Positions 44,401-55,320 of a stretch of DNA of 64,000 nucleotides are shown one piece after another (within the stretch, counting starts at the first letter, position 1; each line of letters starts with the position of its first letter). The notes under the pieces were generated by a model, which did no database searches, was not told the origin of the DNA, and worked only from the letters and a program-made list of their open reading frames with translations. Source of the stretch: Craspedostauros australis (lineage: Eukaryota; Bacillariophyta; Bacillariophyceae; Mastogloiales; Achnanthaceae); assembly GCA_026770025.1 (NCBI GenBank), contig JAMXDE010000010.1, positions 496,001-560,000 of the forward strand. The letters run 5' to 3'. The translations under genes were made by a program, and so were the position numbers.

Positions 44401-46071
44401 ATGCCCGCCAAAACCGACAACCTCGATTCTGAGGAACTCAAAGGCCTCGCGTCTCTCTTCGCGCGCCTCAACTGGCATTGGGCTGGACACTTCGTCACCG
44501 GCGCCAACCTTCAAGACACGCTGGACCTCTGGGACTTCCTCGAGCTCGACGATGAGCTGTTCGACGCCTTCTTCGCGAACTGGCCCAAGAACTCGGTTAC
44601 GCGCGAATTCGGCCTCCGCCAGCTCCGGCGTTACTACCAGGACCACCCCGACGTTGCGTCTTGGGTTGATGTTCTCAGTCGTGACGACCTGCGCACGTAC
44701 AAGCGTGCTAGCAAGCCGGCCGCCGTACCTCCGCCGAAGGTGCCCCCAGCCGCGCCTAACGCTGCTGCTGCCGACGTCGTCGCCGATGCGCCGCTGCCTG
44801 GTCACTACGGCCCTTCTGACGCTGCTGCTGGCGCCACGACTGAGACACCTCCGGACCCCGTGCTTGGCACTGAGGAACATCCGCTCGATGTCCCCGACGC
44901 GGGCCGTGAGCCACTGCCAGGTGATTCTACGGACTACATCACGGGGTCTGGTCTTCCCTATGCTGCCGCCAATGGCAACCCGTCCACGCTCGCACACTTC
45001 TCCTACGAGGCTGTGCTCTCTCCTATCGAGCCTGACAGGGATGCTGCTGGGTACTGGCAGCGCTGGGTGGCCAAACTCGTGGTGGACCAGCCTGCCGATG
45101 TGCTCAAGTGGTACACACAGTTTCAGGGTGAGGCTGATCGCGTCAGCATTGCGCTCGTGCCTTTGTCGCACTTCAACGCCCGGTGCTCTCTCATCCCCAA
45201 GAATGCCACTCGCGCCATCGTCATGCGCTCTGGTGTGCAGCTCAATCGCAAACTTCAGGAGGACGGCATCCTTGACCTGTCCGATCCATCTGTCAAGATG
45301 TATCACACGGCGTGCTTTGGCGTGGTGCCCCATCGCCTGTCTGGGTACATGCTCTTACACCAGGTGCTCCATGATGCCTTCCAGCGCATCGAGCGCACTG
45401 TCAGCCAGGCTCCTGCCTACTCTGACTTCCGTGACGTCGTGCTCTACGCTGACGCTCTCCTTGCGTACCAGCAGACTGAGACCGTCGTGCACAAGCGCAC
45501 CTTCACGGACGTTGAAATGACGCGTCGGTTCCTGGAAGACCTTCGCGCCAGTGGCCTGGACGTTGGACACTTGGTCACTTCGCTGGAGCTTCTGCCGCAA
45601 GGCAAGCGAGTGCCACCCCATCTCCATGTGTCCGCGCTGGCCAGGACCATCCACTCTGATCCCACCGTGCCTACTCGCCCCACTGGGCACCGCGCCCAAA
45701 CCCGTTCGTCCACTCGACAGGGTGCAGGTGGCGGTTTCCGTGGTGAGCGCAAGCGATCGGCGTTTTACCAACCTGACAAGGACGCTTTTTGCACGGCTTG
45801 CAGACGTGGAGGACACAAGGCTGAATCCTGTCTCAATTGGGCAAGACACCTTGCCTTTGCCGAGCTCCGTGAGTCTGAGCCAGCCCTGGCGTCCACGGTC
45901 CTTGCAAAATTCAAGGAGACCTACACCAAGGACAAGTCTCGGGCCCTCGCCAGAGCGCTTCGGCTGACTCACGCCGACCTTGGTGATGGCGACGACCTCG
46001 ACGATGGCGCCGTTGTTGCGCACGTTGAGGACCTGCTGCTGCAGGATTTTGTGCTTGCTGGCCAGGACTAA
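44401..46071 (+). CDS. Gag of copia element A
   Basis: 556 residues from ATG. The N terminus is related to the gag of element C. Near the C terminus CTACRRGGHKAESC is a C-x2-C-x4-H-x4-C zinc knuckle for RNA binding and packaging. It ends with TAA at 46069-46071. The pol frame is open from 46029, so gag and pol overlap by 43 bases, with pol in the -1 frame. Confidence 0.9.
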   Translation: MPAKTDNLDSEELKGLASLFARLNWHWAGHFVTGANLQDTLDLWDFLELDDELFDAFFANWPKNSVTREFGLRQLRRYYQDHPDVASWVDVLSRDDLRTYKRASKPAAVPPPKVPPAAPNAAAADVVADAPLPGHYGPSDAAAGATTETPPDPVLGTEEHPLDVPDAGREPLPGDSTDYITGSGLPYAAANGNPSTLAHFSYEAVLSPIEPDRDAAGYWQRWVAKLVVDQPADVLKWYTQFQGEADRVSIALVPLSHFNARCSLIPKNATRAIVMRSGVQLNRKLQEDGILDLSDPSVKMYHTACFGVVPHRLSGYMLLHQVLHDAFQRIERTVSQAPAYSDFRDVVLYADALLAYQQTETVVHKRTFTDVEMTRRFLEDLRASGLDVGHLVTSLELLPQGKRVPPHLHVSALARTIHSDPTVPTRPTGHRAQTRSSTRQGAGGGFRGERKRSAFYQPDKDAFCTACRRGGHKAESCLNWARHLAFAELRESEPALASTVLAKFKETYTKDKSRALARALRLTHADLGDGDDLDDGAVVAHVEDLLLQDFVLAGQD

Positions 46072-49000
46072 AACCGTGTCCTGGTGAGCAGCTCAAAAAC
46101 GTTTCCCGTGCATGCGAGACACCTGTAGGCGCTCCGTATGGAGAGGTGTCTTCGCTTACCACAGCCTACGCGCACCAGCCTCCTTCCAAGCTGGTGCCAT
46201 TCGTGGCCTGTACTGACGTGACGCTGTTCGCAGCATCTACTCGACAGGTATCACGACGTGCGTGGCGCCGACAGGACCATGGGCAGTGTGACCCTGGTGC
46301 CAATGTCTGTGCCACGCCGCACATCGACATGCTTCATGCCTATGAAGTCTTTGCGCAGCCCGTCCTTCTTGAGGCTGCCAATGCTTCGGCCCCTGCTATG
46401 GAGTGTCCCGGTGCCGGCGTCATGCAATTGCATGGTACTCAGGACCGCAGCGTCTCTGTACGTATGCTCCACTGCCCGCACTTGGCTGACACGCTTGTTT
46501 CACCGCAGGCTATCGTTGGGCAGTCCGACAACGACTTTCAAGGTTTCTTTGTGCACTCCACACCCCATGGAGCGCGAGTGGTCTTCACGTCCAGCGCTGG
46601 TGAGGTCGAGGTTCCCCTTGTGGTGCGCAATGGCCTGTACTACTTCCAAGGCCCATCTCAGCGCGTGTTTTCCATCCGCAAGGCATCTGCCACACTCGTG
46701 TCGGAGCTCTGGCATCTCCGCCTTGGCCACGTTGGCATGAGTCAGCTTCCATTGCTCGCCAAGTGCGCTACGGGTATACCGCCTGAGGCCATCGCTGCAG
46801 TGCACCCACTACGGCACTGTGATGCGTGCAGCCAGGCTGGATACCAACACGCGGCCCGAGGTCCCAATGATACTCAGACAGCCAACGTCCCTGGCGCAAG
46901 GTTCCATGTCGACTTTGGGTTCATGCGTGCGTCCAATGCGCGGTATGGGATGAAGGGCAAGAGTCCGCGTGACTCGCGTGTGGTTCGATCTGTGGATGGA
47001 TACTGCGCATACCTTCTTGTGGTGGATGCGTACACGGCGTACGTCTGGGTCTTCATGACCAAGGACAAGTCTCCACCCATCGTGGCTGTCCGGCAGGTAC
47101 TCACGTCGTTTGGCCGGTCCAGTGGTTACAGAGCAGTCCGTGTTGATTTGGGTGGCGAACTGGCGCGCTCCGATCAATTCCGTGCCATGGTGATGGAGTG
47201 TGGTTACACAGTTGAACCCACCGGAGCCGACTGCGCCTGGATGAACGGCAAGGTCGAGCGCCTTAACCGCACATTTGGCACCATGGTGCGGGCACTCTTG
47301 TACTCTGCCGGCATGCAACCACATTTCTGGTCCAAGGCGCTTGCACACGCCGTCTACCTGAAGAACCGGCTGTACCACTCGGGCATCCGCACCACTCCGT
47401 ACGAGAGACAGCATGGCGTCCAGCCTGATCTCTCTCACTTGCGCGTGTTTGGGTCTCGCGTTACAGTCAAGAAGCCTGGGAAGGCTGCTGCCAAGCTCGA
47501 CGTGCACACCTACGATGGCATCTTCGTCGGGCACACCGCCACACAGGCCCTGCATGAGTACTTTGATCTCCGCACTGGCCGGTTCAAGCGCGCTGGGAAC
47601 ATTGTGTTCGACGAGGCACACTTCTCATCGACTCACCGGCCGCCTGGACCGCAACTGCTCTTTGATCTGGGATTTCAGCAGCCAGTTGCGGTTGAGTGCG
47701 ATGCCGCCCGTGTGGGGACTGCTTCATATCCTCGCATTGGGAAGAAGGTTTCTGCCACACCACCACTCGCGTGCCGGGTGCCGCTCCCTCTTGGAGATCT
47801 GCTTGATCGTGCCATCCAGCATGCGTCTGCTGCGGCCTGCTCCACCACCGATGCGACACATGCTGTGGATCTTGACATGGCTGATGATCCCTTTGGGTAC
47901 AGCTTCGACCAGACTGTCGCAATCGCTGGGACCGATGTCACTTTGGGCTTCGACTTTCGGTACGACGCGCAAAGAGATCGCCTCGTGCTCATCATGTGCC
48001 GGCCTGGACAGCCTTCTGCACGGATACCAAGGTGGAGATCGCGTCTTCGGCACTCTCACCTGCAGACTGTCCATGGCCAAGATGTGCACAACCTGGATCA
48101 ACTCAAGGCGTGCATCCGCAAGCTGCGCGACGACAAAATCTCGTCTGCAGTGTTCACCTTCGCGTTTGACGACGTCCGCAACGCGCTCTCCCAGACTGGT
48201 GTCCCGCAAATGTACTTCGATCAACTTCGCAATGTGAGGGACATCATCGAGTCCATCAGTCCCGTCGCACATGCCACCAGTGTCACTAATGCGCCTGTGA
48301 AGCTCACTCGACGGAAGCTTCTACAGCAGGACGACTGGCCTGAGTGGAGTGCGGCTGAGTACAAACAATTGGATCAGTATGATGCGCAACGGATGTTTGG
48401 AGAGCCCGTCGTGCCCCCTGCAGGAGCAGCTGTGTTCAACTGGGTTTGGGTCTATGTGGTGAAAACCCATGAGAATAATCGCAAGAAGGCTCGCGCAGTG
48501 TGCGACGGATCCACTCGAGGCGGTCATGCACGCGTCTTTGGCCACACCTATGCCGCCACGCCCGACCTGACGGAGCTTCGCATTCTTCTTGCCATTGCAG
48601 CGGTTCAAGGACTCAAAGTCTATGGATCTGACGTCACCAATGCATTTGCGGAGGCCCCAGCTGGCGAACAACGGTACTACATGCGTGTTGACGAGCAGTA
48701 TCGCGCCTGGTGGGAAACTCGACGTGGTCGACACATGCCCAGTGGCGCTGTCATCCCAGTCCTCAAGAACTTGCAAGGTCACCCCGAGGCACCCAGGTTG
48801 TGGAGTATTCATGTCAACGGACTACTTCGTGCAATGGACTTTCAGGCCACTACCCACGCGCCGTGTCTCTACACTGGGAGCATTCAAGGGTCCAAAGTGT
48901 ACGTCCTGCGACAAGTGGATGACTTCGCGGTTGCGGCCACCTCCGAGGGTGTTTTTGACACATTCTGCGATCGCCTGGACAACAGTCTGTTCCAGCCCAT

Positions 49001-50036
49001 GACCAGGCAAGGCCTGATGGTACATTACAATGGGCTGGATGTCGATCAAACCCAGGACTTCGTCAAGGTCCATTGCACTTCATATATCGACAAGATGCTC
49101 GAGCGTCATGAGTGGCAAAACCTCAAAACTACGCAGCGACTGCCCATGCGATCGGACAACTCCTACGTCAAAAGTCTGGACAACGCGGTGCTCCCAGCGA
49201 CTGATGCCGAACGCGCGAATGTGGCGAGTCAGTTTACCTTCCGGTATCGGCAAGCAATCGGTGAGCTTATCTGGGCAATGATCTCGTGCAGACCTGACAT
49301 CTCTTTCCCGGTTGTGAAGCTCTCACAATTCTCTGCCAATCCTGCTGCGCTTCATTTTGAGGGCGTCAAGTATCTCATGCGATATGTCGCCGGTACTCGT
49401 GATCACGGTGTCACGTATTGGAGGGTACAGCCTCTCGTGGATATGCCTCCGGCGCCCCATCCCACTCGACTTTCGCCTGCCGACGACGATGTCCATGATG
49501 CTACTGGCATTCAACACCTCGACGCGTCAACGCTGTACGGCTACACTGATGCTGACTGGGGGGTTGACATTCGACATCGCAGGTCCGTCACTGGGATCAT
49601 CTATCTCTTTGGAGGCGCTGCAGTGGCTTGGAAAACTCGTGTGCAGCCTACTGTATCCATGAGCAGCACCGAGGCAGAATTCGTCGCTGCTAGTGATGCT
49701 GGCCGCATGGCCCTTTGGCTTCGTTCCATTCTTGATGAGGTTGGCGTGAAACAGCAGTACGCGACCATGATATTCGAGGACAACCGCGGCGCGCGGCTGA
49801 TGGCTTCTGCCAGTCAGCCTACCCGGAACTCGCGTCACATCGCGATCCGAGAGTTCGCAGTCCTTGATTGGGTTGAGCGGGATCTGCTCACCTACCCAGA
49901 GGTCGCCTCTGACCTAAACGCATCCGACATTTGCACGAAACAGACGCCTGTGGCCCTGTACTTCCGGCATATCGACCTAGTGATGGGTCGTCTTGTGCCT
50001 TTCTATGTACGCGGCCGCGGCAACCCGGATTTGTAA
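46029..50036 (+). CDS. Pol of copia element A (protease, integrase, reverse transcriptase, RNase H)
   Basis: The frame is open from 46029 with no ATG near its beginning, so it is probably made by frameshifting from gag; the first possible non-ATG start is at 46146. Domains in order: aspartic protease with CDPGANVCATP (Asp codon 46290-46292; DPGA replaces the usual DSGA/DTGA); integrase with LWHLRLGH...CDAC zinc site, VDFGFM, VDLGGEL and the glutamate of GKVERLNRTFG; reverse transcriptase with DVTNAFAEAP and RQVDDFAVA (48912-48923 encode QVDD where YVDD is usual); RNase H with GYTDADWG, SSTEAEFVA, FEDNRGA and ASDICTK. About 1330 residues, no internal stop. Confidence 0.93.
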   Translation, partial: GPAAAGFCACWPGLKPCPGEQLKNVSRACETPVGAPYGEVSSLTTAYAHQPPSKLVPFVACTDVTLFAASTRQVSRRAWRRQDHGQCDPGANVCATPHIDMLHAYEVFAQPVLLEAANASAPAMECPGAGVMQLHGTQDRSVSVRMLHCPHLADTLVSPQAIVGQSDNDFQGFFVHSTPHGARVVFTSSAGEVEVPLVVRNGLYYFQGPSQRVFSIRKASATLVSELWHLRLGHVGMSQLPLLAKCATGIPPEAIAAVHPLRHCDACSQAGYQHAARGPNDTQTANVPGARFHVDFGFMRASNARYGMKGKSPRDSRVVRSVDGYCAYLLVVDAYTAYVWVFMTKDKSPPIVAVRQVLTSFGRSSGYRAVRVDLGGELARSDQFRAMVMECGYTVEPTGADCAWMNGKVERLNRTFGTMVRALLYSAGMQPHFWSKALAHAVYLKNRLYHSGIRTTPYERQHGVQPDLSHLRVFGSRVTVKKPGKAAAKLDVHTYDGIFVGHTATQALHEYFDLRTGRFKRAGNIVFDEAHFSSTHRPPGPQLLFDLGFQQPVAVECDAARVGTASYPRIGKKVSATPPLACRVPLPLGDLLDRAIQHASAAACSTTDATHAVDLDMADDPFGYSFDQTVAIAGTDVTLGFDFRYDAQRDRLVLIMCRPGQPSARIPRWRSRLRHSHLQTVHGQDVHNLDQLKACIRKLRDDKISSAVFTFAFDDVRNALSQTGVPQMYFDQLRNVRDIIESISPVAHATSVTNAPVKLTRRKLLQQDDWPEWSAAEYKQLDQYDAQRMFGEPVVPPAGAAVFNWVWVYVVKTHENNRKKARAVCDGSTRGGHARVFGHTYAATPDLTELRILLAIAAVQGLKVYGSDVTNAFAEAPAGEQRYYMRVDEQYRAWWETRRGRHMPSGAVIPVLKNLQGHPEAPRLWSIHVNGLLRAMDFQATTHAPCLYTGSIQGSKVYVLRQVDDFAVAATSEGVFDTFCDRLDNSLFQPMTRQGLMVHYNGLDVDQTQDFVKVHCTSYIDKMLERHEWQNLKTTQRLPMRSDNSYVKSLDNAVLPATDAERANVASQFTFRYRQAIGELIWAMISCRPDISFPVVKLSQFSANPAALHFEGVKYLMRYVAGTRDHGVTYWRVQPLVDMPPAPHPTRLSPADDDVHDATGIQHLDASTLYGYTDADWGVDIRHRRSVTGIIYLFGGAAVAWKTRVQPTVSMSSTEAEFVAASDAGRMALWLRSILDEVGVKQQYATMIFEDNRGARLMASASQPTRNSRHIAIREFAVLDWVERDLLTYPEVASDLNASDICTKQTPVALYFRHIDLVMGRLVPFYVRGRGNPDL

Positions 50037-50042
50037 CTTTTC

Positions 50043-50069
50043 CGCTGGCTACGCCAGCGTGGGGGGGGG
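50043..50069 (+). promoter_or_regulatory. Hairpin plus polypurine tract of element A
   Basis: CGCTGGC-TAC-GCCAGCG (50043-50059) forms a perfect 7-bp stem, followed by T and nine G (50061-50069), then the 3' LTR. The G run is the plus-strand primer tract. The same layout with a changed stem sequence precedes the 3' LTR of element C. Confidence 0.85.
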
Positions 50070-50203
50070 TGTTGGCATACGGTCGCAGACAGACGGTGCA
50101 GCAGCACACACCCATGGTCACAGCCTCTGCCAGATCGGAGATAATCACAATAATCACATCATCACACACACAACACATCACGTATCGTCTCCCGATCATC
50201 ACA
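50070..50203 (+). repeat. 3' LTR of element A
   Basis: 134 bp, identical to 44133-44266; followed by GGTTC. Confidence 0.95.
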
Positions 50204-51233
50204 GGTTCTGACACGATTCACAATTTCCCACGTCACATTTTCCTTCAATGTTTCCGCACTTTCGACTGTTTGTTTTGCCGCATGTGGATGCAAATCATCG
50301 TGAGTTTGCTCCAAATTCTCGTCTTCCTTGGCTTTGCACCGTACAAATTCTTCTTCGTCACAACCAGAATCATTCAGCGTTGGTTGCGCACTGGCGCTCG
50401 CAGTCATACTTACCATTGTGCACTCCATCGTTTCAGCGGTTGTTGACTTCTTTTCTTGTTCTTTTTTTAACTTGAGATAGTCCGTGATGAGGTATGCTTT
50501 TACTCTCAGTGATGATACGTGTAGTTGAGCGTGCGAGTCTGTTTTCACCCGTTCCATCGTCATCAGTTGTTGGCGTGCGTCGTACTCCGACATTCTGTTC
50601 CTTGAGTCATGGCAAGCAAGTACGCAGATTTTGATCAGCTCTGCCAACACATAGTCAGGATAGGCTCAAACGATCGAGTCTTCTTTGCGGCGCAACCCGG
50701 TGTTGCAACAGGAGGAAGATCCATAGAAGCAGTTGTATCCTTCCACATCGCGTCATATTCAGCAGTTTCCATGAGGTTGTTGTGGAGGGCTGTTTTAATA
50801 CATTCGCTCCACTCTGTTTCACACTCTTCTGGGCTTTACGCCTCATCTTTGCCTTTTTGTATCAACTGGTACTGGTTGGCGTGACTACTTGTGGTCTTCC
50901 TTCACCGTCGCGCCAAGTTCGTTCACAACGGAGCACTCCCAAGCCTCTTCCTCCACCAAATTTGGCATCGGTGACATTCGAAGTGTCAAGTAACCAAGCT
51001 CTCTCATTCTTGTATTGAATCTTGTGAGTGTTGGGAACACCAAGCATGTTTGCAGCCCATTGAGGTCTTGGGATCGTACAGTGAGTCAGCCACTTGCCCT
51101 TCAATAGGGAAGCGTCAACCAGCAACATCGTGGTGCCATTGATGTCTCCAAATCGCAGGGCTTTCAAGATGATTGCCATCCCTTCCATCGCTGTCGCCAT
51201 CACCTGTTGCCTCATCACCATTGCTATCCCTGC
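50204..51233 (-). pseudogene. Decayed coding fragments of the DNA transposon between B and A
   Basis: Three minus-strand stretches in different frames look protein-like: around 51200-50870 (LRFGDINGTTMLLVDASLLK then WAANMLGVPNTHKIQYKNER), around 50830-50660 (ETEWSECIKTALHNNLMETA) and 50593-50210 (MSEYDARQQLMTMERVKTDS onward). The last one, if element A and one GGTTC copy are skipped, would end about five residues later at a stop left of 44128. Frame changes between the pieces mean the gene is broken or has introns I cannot place. Transposase identity is inferred only from position. Confidence 0.35.
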
Positions 51234-51395
51234 TGTCAAAGTACACAAGTAACTACTGAAGACGTGTTGGCCCATTGTTGCATGCCCTGGTCGGAGCTCT
51301 TGTTCTTTTATTGTGAGTTGTCCGAAGACAATCCCCCGACCAGTATTTTGACATATATGACTAGAAGAGATGAAAAGGTACAGAGAAAGCTGTCA
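51234..51395 (-). repeat. 3' LTR of element B
   Basis: 162 bp. On the minus strand it is preceded by the purine-rich CAAGGGGCG, a plausible polypurine tract. Outer flank CCTGC. Confidence 0.9.
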
Positions 51396-51543
51396 CGCCC
51401 CTTGATCTCAAGGTGGATCACTGTAGAACAGGGTTATGGCAAGAAGTGTTAGTGTTGGCCTCACCAATGCCTTGGTGAGCATGTCAGCAAAGTTCTGAGC
51501 TGATTGGACTTGGACTGGAACCAGTATCCCAGCTCCCACAGCC

Positions 51544-51834
51544 TCACGGACTCAGTGAAATGATATTGCCACATGCTTCTTTTGCAATAGGCTGTCTGCA
51601 ATCGTCGTTTTCGAGATCACCACATTGTTGTCGCAGAATGTGACCGTCAGTGATTGGACGTGGACTCCCAGCGATCGGAGTGCGTATCGGAGTGCAATGA
51701 TTTCTTCCGTCACTGATCGCATCATGTTGAATTCTGCTCCATATGTAAACGTTGTGACTGATGTCTGCCGCGTGCTCAAGAAGTACACAGGCATCCTGCC
51801 AAGGAAAAGGATGATCCCAGTGTTTGATCAGCAT
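51544..51834 (-). pseudogene. RNase H part of element B
   Basis: The frame at 51552-51794 reads STRQTSVTTFTYGAEFNMMR then VTFCDNNVVISKTTIADSLL and KKHVAISFH, the copia RNase H core. It is out of phase with the reverse transcriptase, and the upstream part falls in a different frame. Confidence 0.75.
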
Positions 51835-51908
51835 GTGACAAAATCGTGCGCATGGTCAGCATCGACGAATGCATACATTGGCAGCTCCGGATAGATTGGC
51901 TTTGGTGA

Positions 51909-53390
51909 TCAGTCATCGACGTTCTCCTGTGCCTCAGGGTATTCTTCCTTCATTTGCGCCACCAATTCTAGGTTGGACGGTATCGAGTTGAAGTTGTCGA
52001 ATATCATGGGTCTGGAGTCGATTTGTGTTCTGAGTGTGGACATACTCTTGAGATAGCCCCATATCTTGAGTACTCTTGCTAGATGTCCTTTCCGTGGTGA
52101 TGCAGTGAATTGAGAGAGTAAAGAAGTTGCAAAAGCGACGTCGAAACATCCAAGTTGAATGACCCAGTTCAGCATGCCGATGAGCTGCTGGAACTGTTGG
52201 TGTTTGTCTGGTGTGAGTAGTTTGGAGTCATACGTTTCCGGATGGTCCTTGTCCCACATGGGAACATGCTGGTCATGGAGTGTTCCATGCTGCCATTCGA
52301 CGTTATCCATCGCGTTTGCAATGGATTTGTCACATCCAATGCTCCATTTGCCTTTCACATTCCTGGAGTTGTTGTTGCCCAGATAGTATTTGGGTGGTCC
52401 AATGTCATTGATGGTGTAGACTTGCTGGATGACCTTCATGTATTGGTCTGGTTCTTTTGCCACAATCTTGAAGTCATCAACATGCATGCATATGTAGTCA
52501 TACCCAGTGTCATCCCTCCACTTGATCCATATGTCCTGGTCATGCCATGATGGAGAGAACCCCATGGATGAGAGTGTGTTTACAAAGTGAGCATGGAAGC
52601 TTTGCGCACTCGATTGGAGTCCATACAATGCCTTCCTGAGTACGATTGTCTGACCCTTTCTGTAATCGAACTCTTTTCCTGCCCTCACGTACATCTTCTC
52701 GTTGATGTAGGCATTGACGAATGCATTCCCCACGTCGCCGCAGAGTTGCTTCAGCTTGTTTGCGTCCATGATGACATCGAGTATCCGTATACTGGTTGAT
52801 TTGACGGTTGATGAGTATACTCTGATGTTGTCAGCGAGTTCAATGAGGTGACCGCTGGCTACCAGCCGCCCCTTGCGCCGCAGATCCTGTTTCACAGCGA
52901 AGATGAGCCAGAGCTTGGTGCTCTGGTAGTACGATGAAGGTCGGTGAGTGGATGGATGGAATTCAAAGCAATCGAGGTCAATCAGAGCGTTGATCTCTTT
53001 CTTTGCTGCATCCTTCAACAATGTGTTGCCATTGGCTTCGTCAAATTGGAGTGTGTGTCGCATGTTGCGTGGCACTTCTACACCGTATTGGAATACTGTA
53101 GCGAGGAAGTCCTTGTTCAGCTTCTTCTTTTCTGGTCGTATGCGCCTCAGGATGGCGATGCTGTCGTTGTTGTCGACTGTGAAGATGTGCATGCGCTCGG
53201 TTCGTCGCATGCATCTGCGTATCGCGCGAAGAGCGTGCTTTGCCCATTTCAGTATTGTCATTGACTGTCGATTGTGCCTGTCATGCCGTTTTGGCTCGTT
53301 GGCAATGATGTATCGCGCCACGAGCTCGTGATGGTCTGCCCTCAGGATGTTGTATCGGAACCATTGAGTTTCATTGTTGTCCCATTTCAC
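51909..53390 (-). pseudogene. Reverse transcriptase of element B
   Basis: 493 open codons. Shown: DVGNAFVNAYINEKMYVRA (motif A region), LRKALYGLQSSAQSFHAHF, and CMHVDDFKIV, where HVDD keeps both catalytic aspartates. The polymerase frame is the best preserved part of B, but lacks protease and RNase H in the same frame. Confidence 0.85.
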
Positions 53391-53821
53391 ATTGAGATGG
53401 AGATGTCCGTCTTGGAAGGAGTGGCCTGCGATGGATGTAATTGCTGGTTCGTTCGTATCGTCTTTGTAATCTGATTTTAGAACATCTCATCATGCTCGCG
53501 CTCAGCCAGAGTGTCGATACGCCCCTGAATCCACTGCTGGGGAAGATCTGGAATCCTCACTGCTTCATAGTCATCGGATTCTCTCAAGTTGTCTGCAGTT
53601 GAGAGCTTGTCTTCCCCTTTGCCATCGGATATCATGCTCGTAGGCTTGCTGTTGTGGTTGTCGTTGTCGTCAATGATGACATTCTGCTGACCAAACCATC
53701 AGTCGTCATGCGGAATAGCATTGTTGTTGACCACGACGCCCCTGGTCTCCAGTTGTCCCTCAGGAATGCGAGCAGCCGCCCCCGACCGCACGGGAATCGC
53801 GTCGATGACCTCACGGACCTG

Positions 53822-55320
53822 TCAAGCGAGTTGCACCAGCATCGTCTTGGTTTGCGCTTGTTGCCCCAAGTTGTCTCTGGTAGTAGTGTGTATGAGATCG
53901 AGGCGTGCAATGCACTGAACTTCCTTGTTGGTGATTTGCGGAGCGCTTGCGTCTTCTGAAATTCGTGGTTCCACAATGTTCTGTACCAGGGCAGTGCCTT
54001 TGGTTACGTCGTTGCCCCGCGCCAACCATATGTTGTATGTGAAAGGGTCTCCATGGTCCCATGCGATTCCCAGGAAGTAACCTGGATTGAATGGGTGATG
54101 CGGAAACTTTGTCATTGGCTCGAAATACCAGACCTGGTGAAAGAACGTGAACCTGAACATGGAGATGTCCGGAGTGTTCTTGTGGAGCAGTTCGATGGGA
54201 TTCTTCCATTGAATGCTCTCCTTCGCCGTGTAGTTCCATACATCGATGGCGTGTTGTACCGCATAGCACCAGAAGGCGAGCGGTACGGACGCTTGTTGGC
54301 AAGTTCCGCTCACGGTAACCTACGATCGTGGAAGATGGTGTTGGTTGATAGTCGTCTGTTTGCTATTTCATTACGTTGGCACTCCGATACTCTCGGTGTC
54401 CGTTCGTTCTCTTGCCCGATGCTCTCGGCGCTTCAATCTGTTTTGTAGATTCGGTCTCCGACTATGAGTCGGTACACGAGATCCTCTCTCGCTCTTCTCT
54501 GTACTCTCTCTCTCTCTCTCTCTCTCTCTTTCAACATCGTGTGCTCGTGCTACACGATACTCCGTGTTCGATGCATGCTCCGCATTCAACACTCTGTTCA
54601 TTCAGTATTGGCTTTTACTCCATGAGTACTTACCATTTGAAGTTCACCTTCAGTATCCATGATCTTCATGGGTCATCGTATCTTCATCTCCTGCTCTGAC
54701 TTGGAGACAGCTGTCGACGTGGTGACATGTTGACATCCTGTCGACGTCAGTAGGCGTCCTTCTGCTCTCCAGATGTCACGTTCCATTGGTGATGCAGTAG
54801 TCTGTCAGATGATATCGTCATCTGAGGTTTAGTTGGGAAGTACCTCGAGATTCTCTTGGTACCATTGATGCATGGACGGACGATCTTCTGATTCTCTCAG
54901 AAATCGTTATTTGCAAATTTCCTCCAGAAATCTTGCCCCTTTTCGTGTGTTCCATTTCCCCTGTAATTCTGACGAATCACAGTATACTATCGACACGAGT
55001 ATAGTTATACCGTCCAAGTGCGTATGAGAGAATAGCGGGTGAACGATGCACATATATACGTACATCTTGACATATACTCACATGTACATCTCGACAGACG
55101 CTGCCCAAAGCAATTTGTATGCGTGTCGCTTGAGGTCGCTGATCGCCCGCTCCGCTCGGTTTTGATTCTGATTCATGGAAGCAGTGAAGGAGTGCTCGAT
55201 CATGTACCGCATCGCCACAGCCTTCCATGCCTTGACGGTTTGGACCTGTGAGTAGTCTGAGATGAGTAAATCAGGTGCCCTGACCTGTACAATGAAATCG
55301 GTGAGCGCCTCTGGCTCCAT
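53822..55320 (-). pseudogene. Integrase part of element B, broken
   Basis: 55078-55320 encodes LISDYSQVQTVKAWKA (second catalytic aspartate region) and NQNQNRAERAISDLKRHAYK (catalytic glutamate). 53822-54313 encodes the downstream part, with WCYAVQHAIDVWNYTAKES and YFLGIAWDHGDPFTYNIW. Between them lie about 760 bases with stops and a (ct)n microsatellite at 54504-54530. Confidence 0.75.

Larger units (their letters stand above)
44133..50203 (+). mobile_element. Ty1/copia-type element A, apparently intact
   Basis: Two identical 134-bp LTRs (44133-44266, 50070-50203) flank separate gag and pol frames, with a GGTTC duplication at 44128-44132 and 50204-50208. Total length 6071 bp. A primer-binding site, both long reading frames and a polypurine tract are present with no disabling lesion visible. 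Order of pol domains (protease, integrase, reverse transcriptase, RNase H) makes it copia-type. Confidence 0.95.

Noticed and set aside
44102-45520. 472-codon plus frame overlapping the gag of element A
   Set aside because: Alternative frame of the GC-biased gag gene; it starts in the LTR and has no family motif.
46092-46100. Slippery-like run CTCAAAAAC for gag-pol frameshift in element A
   Set aside because: It lies after the gag stop codon at 46069-46071, so it cannot serve gag-to-pol shifting.
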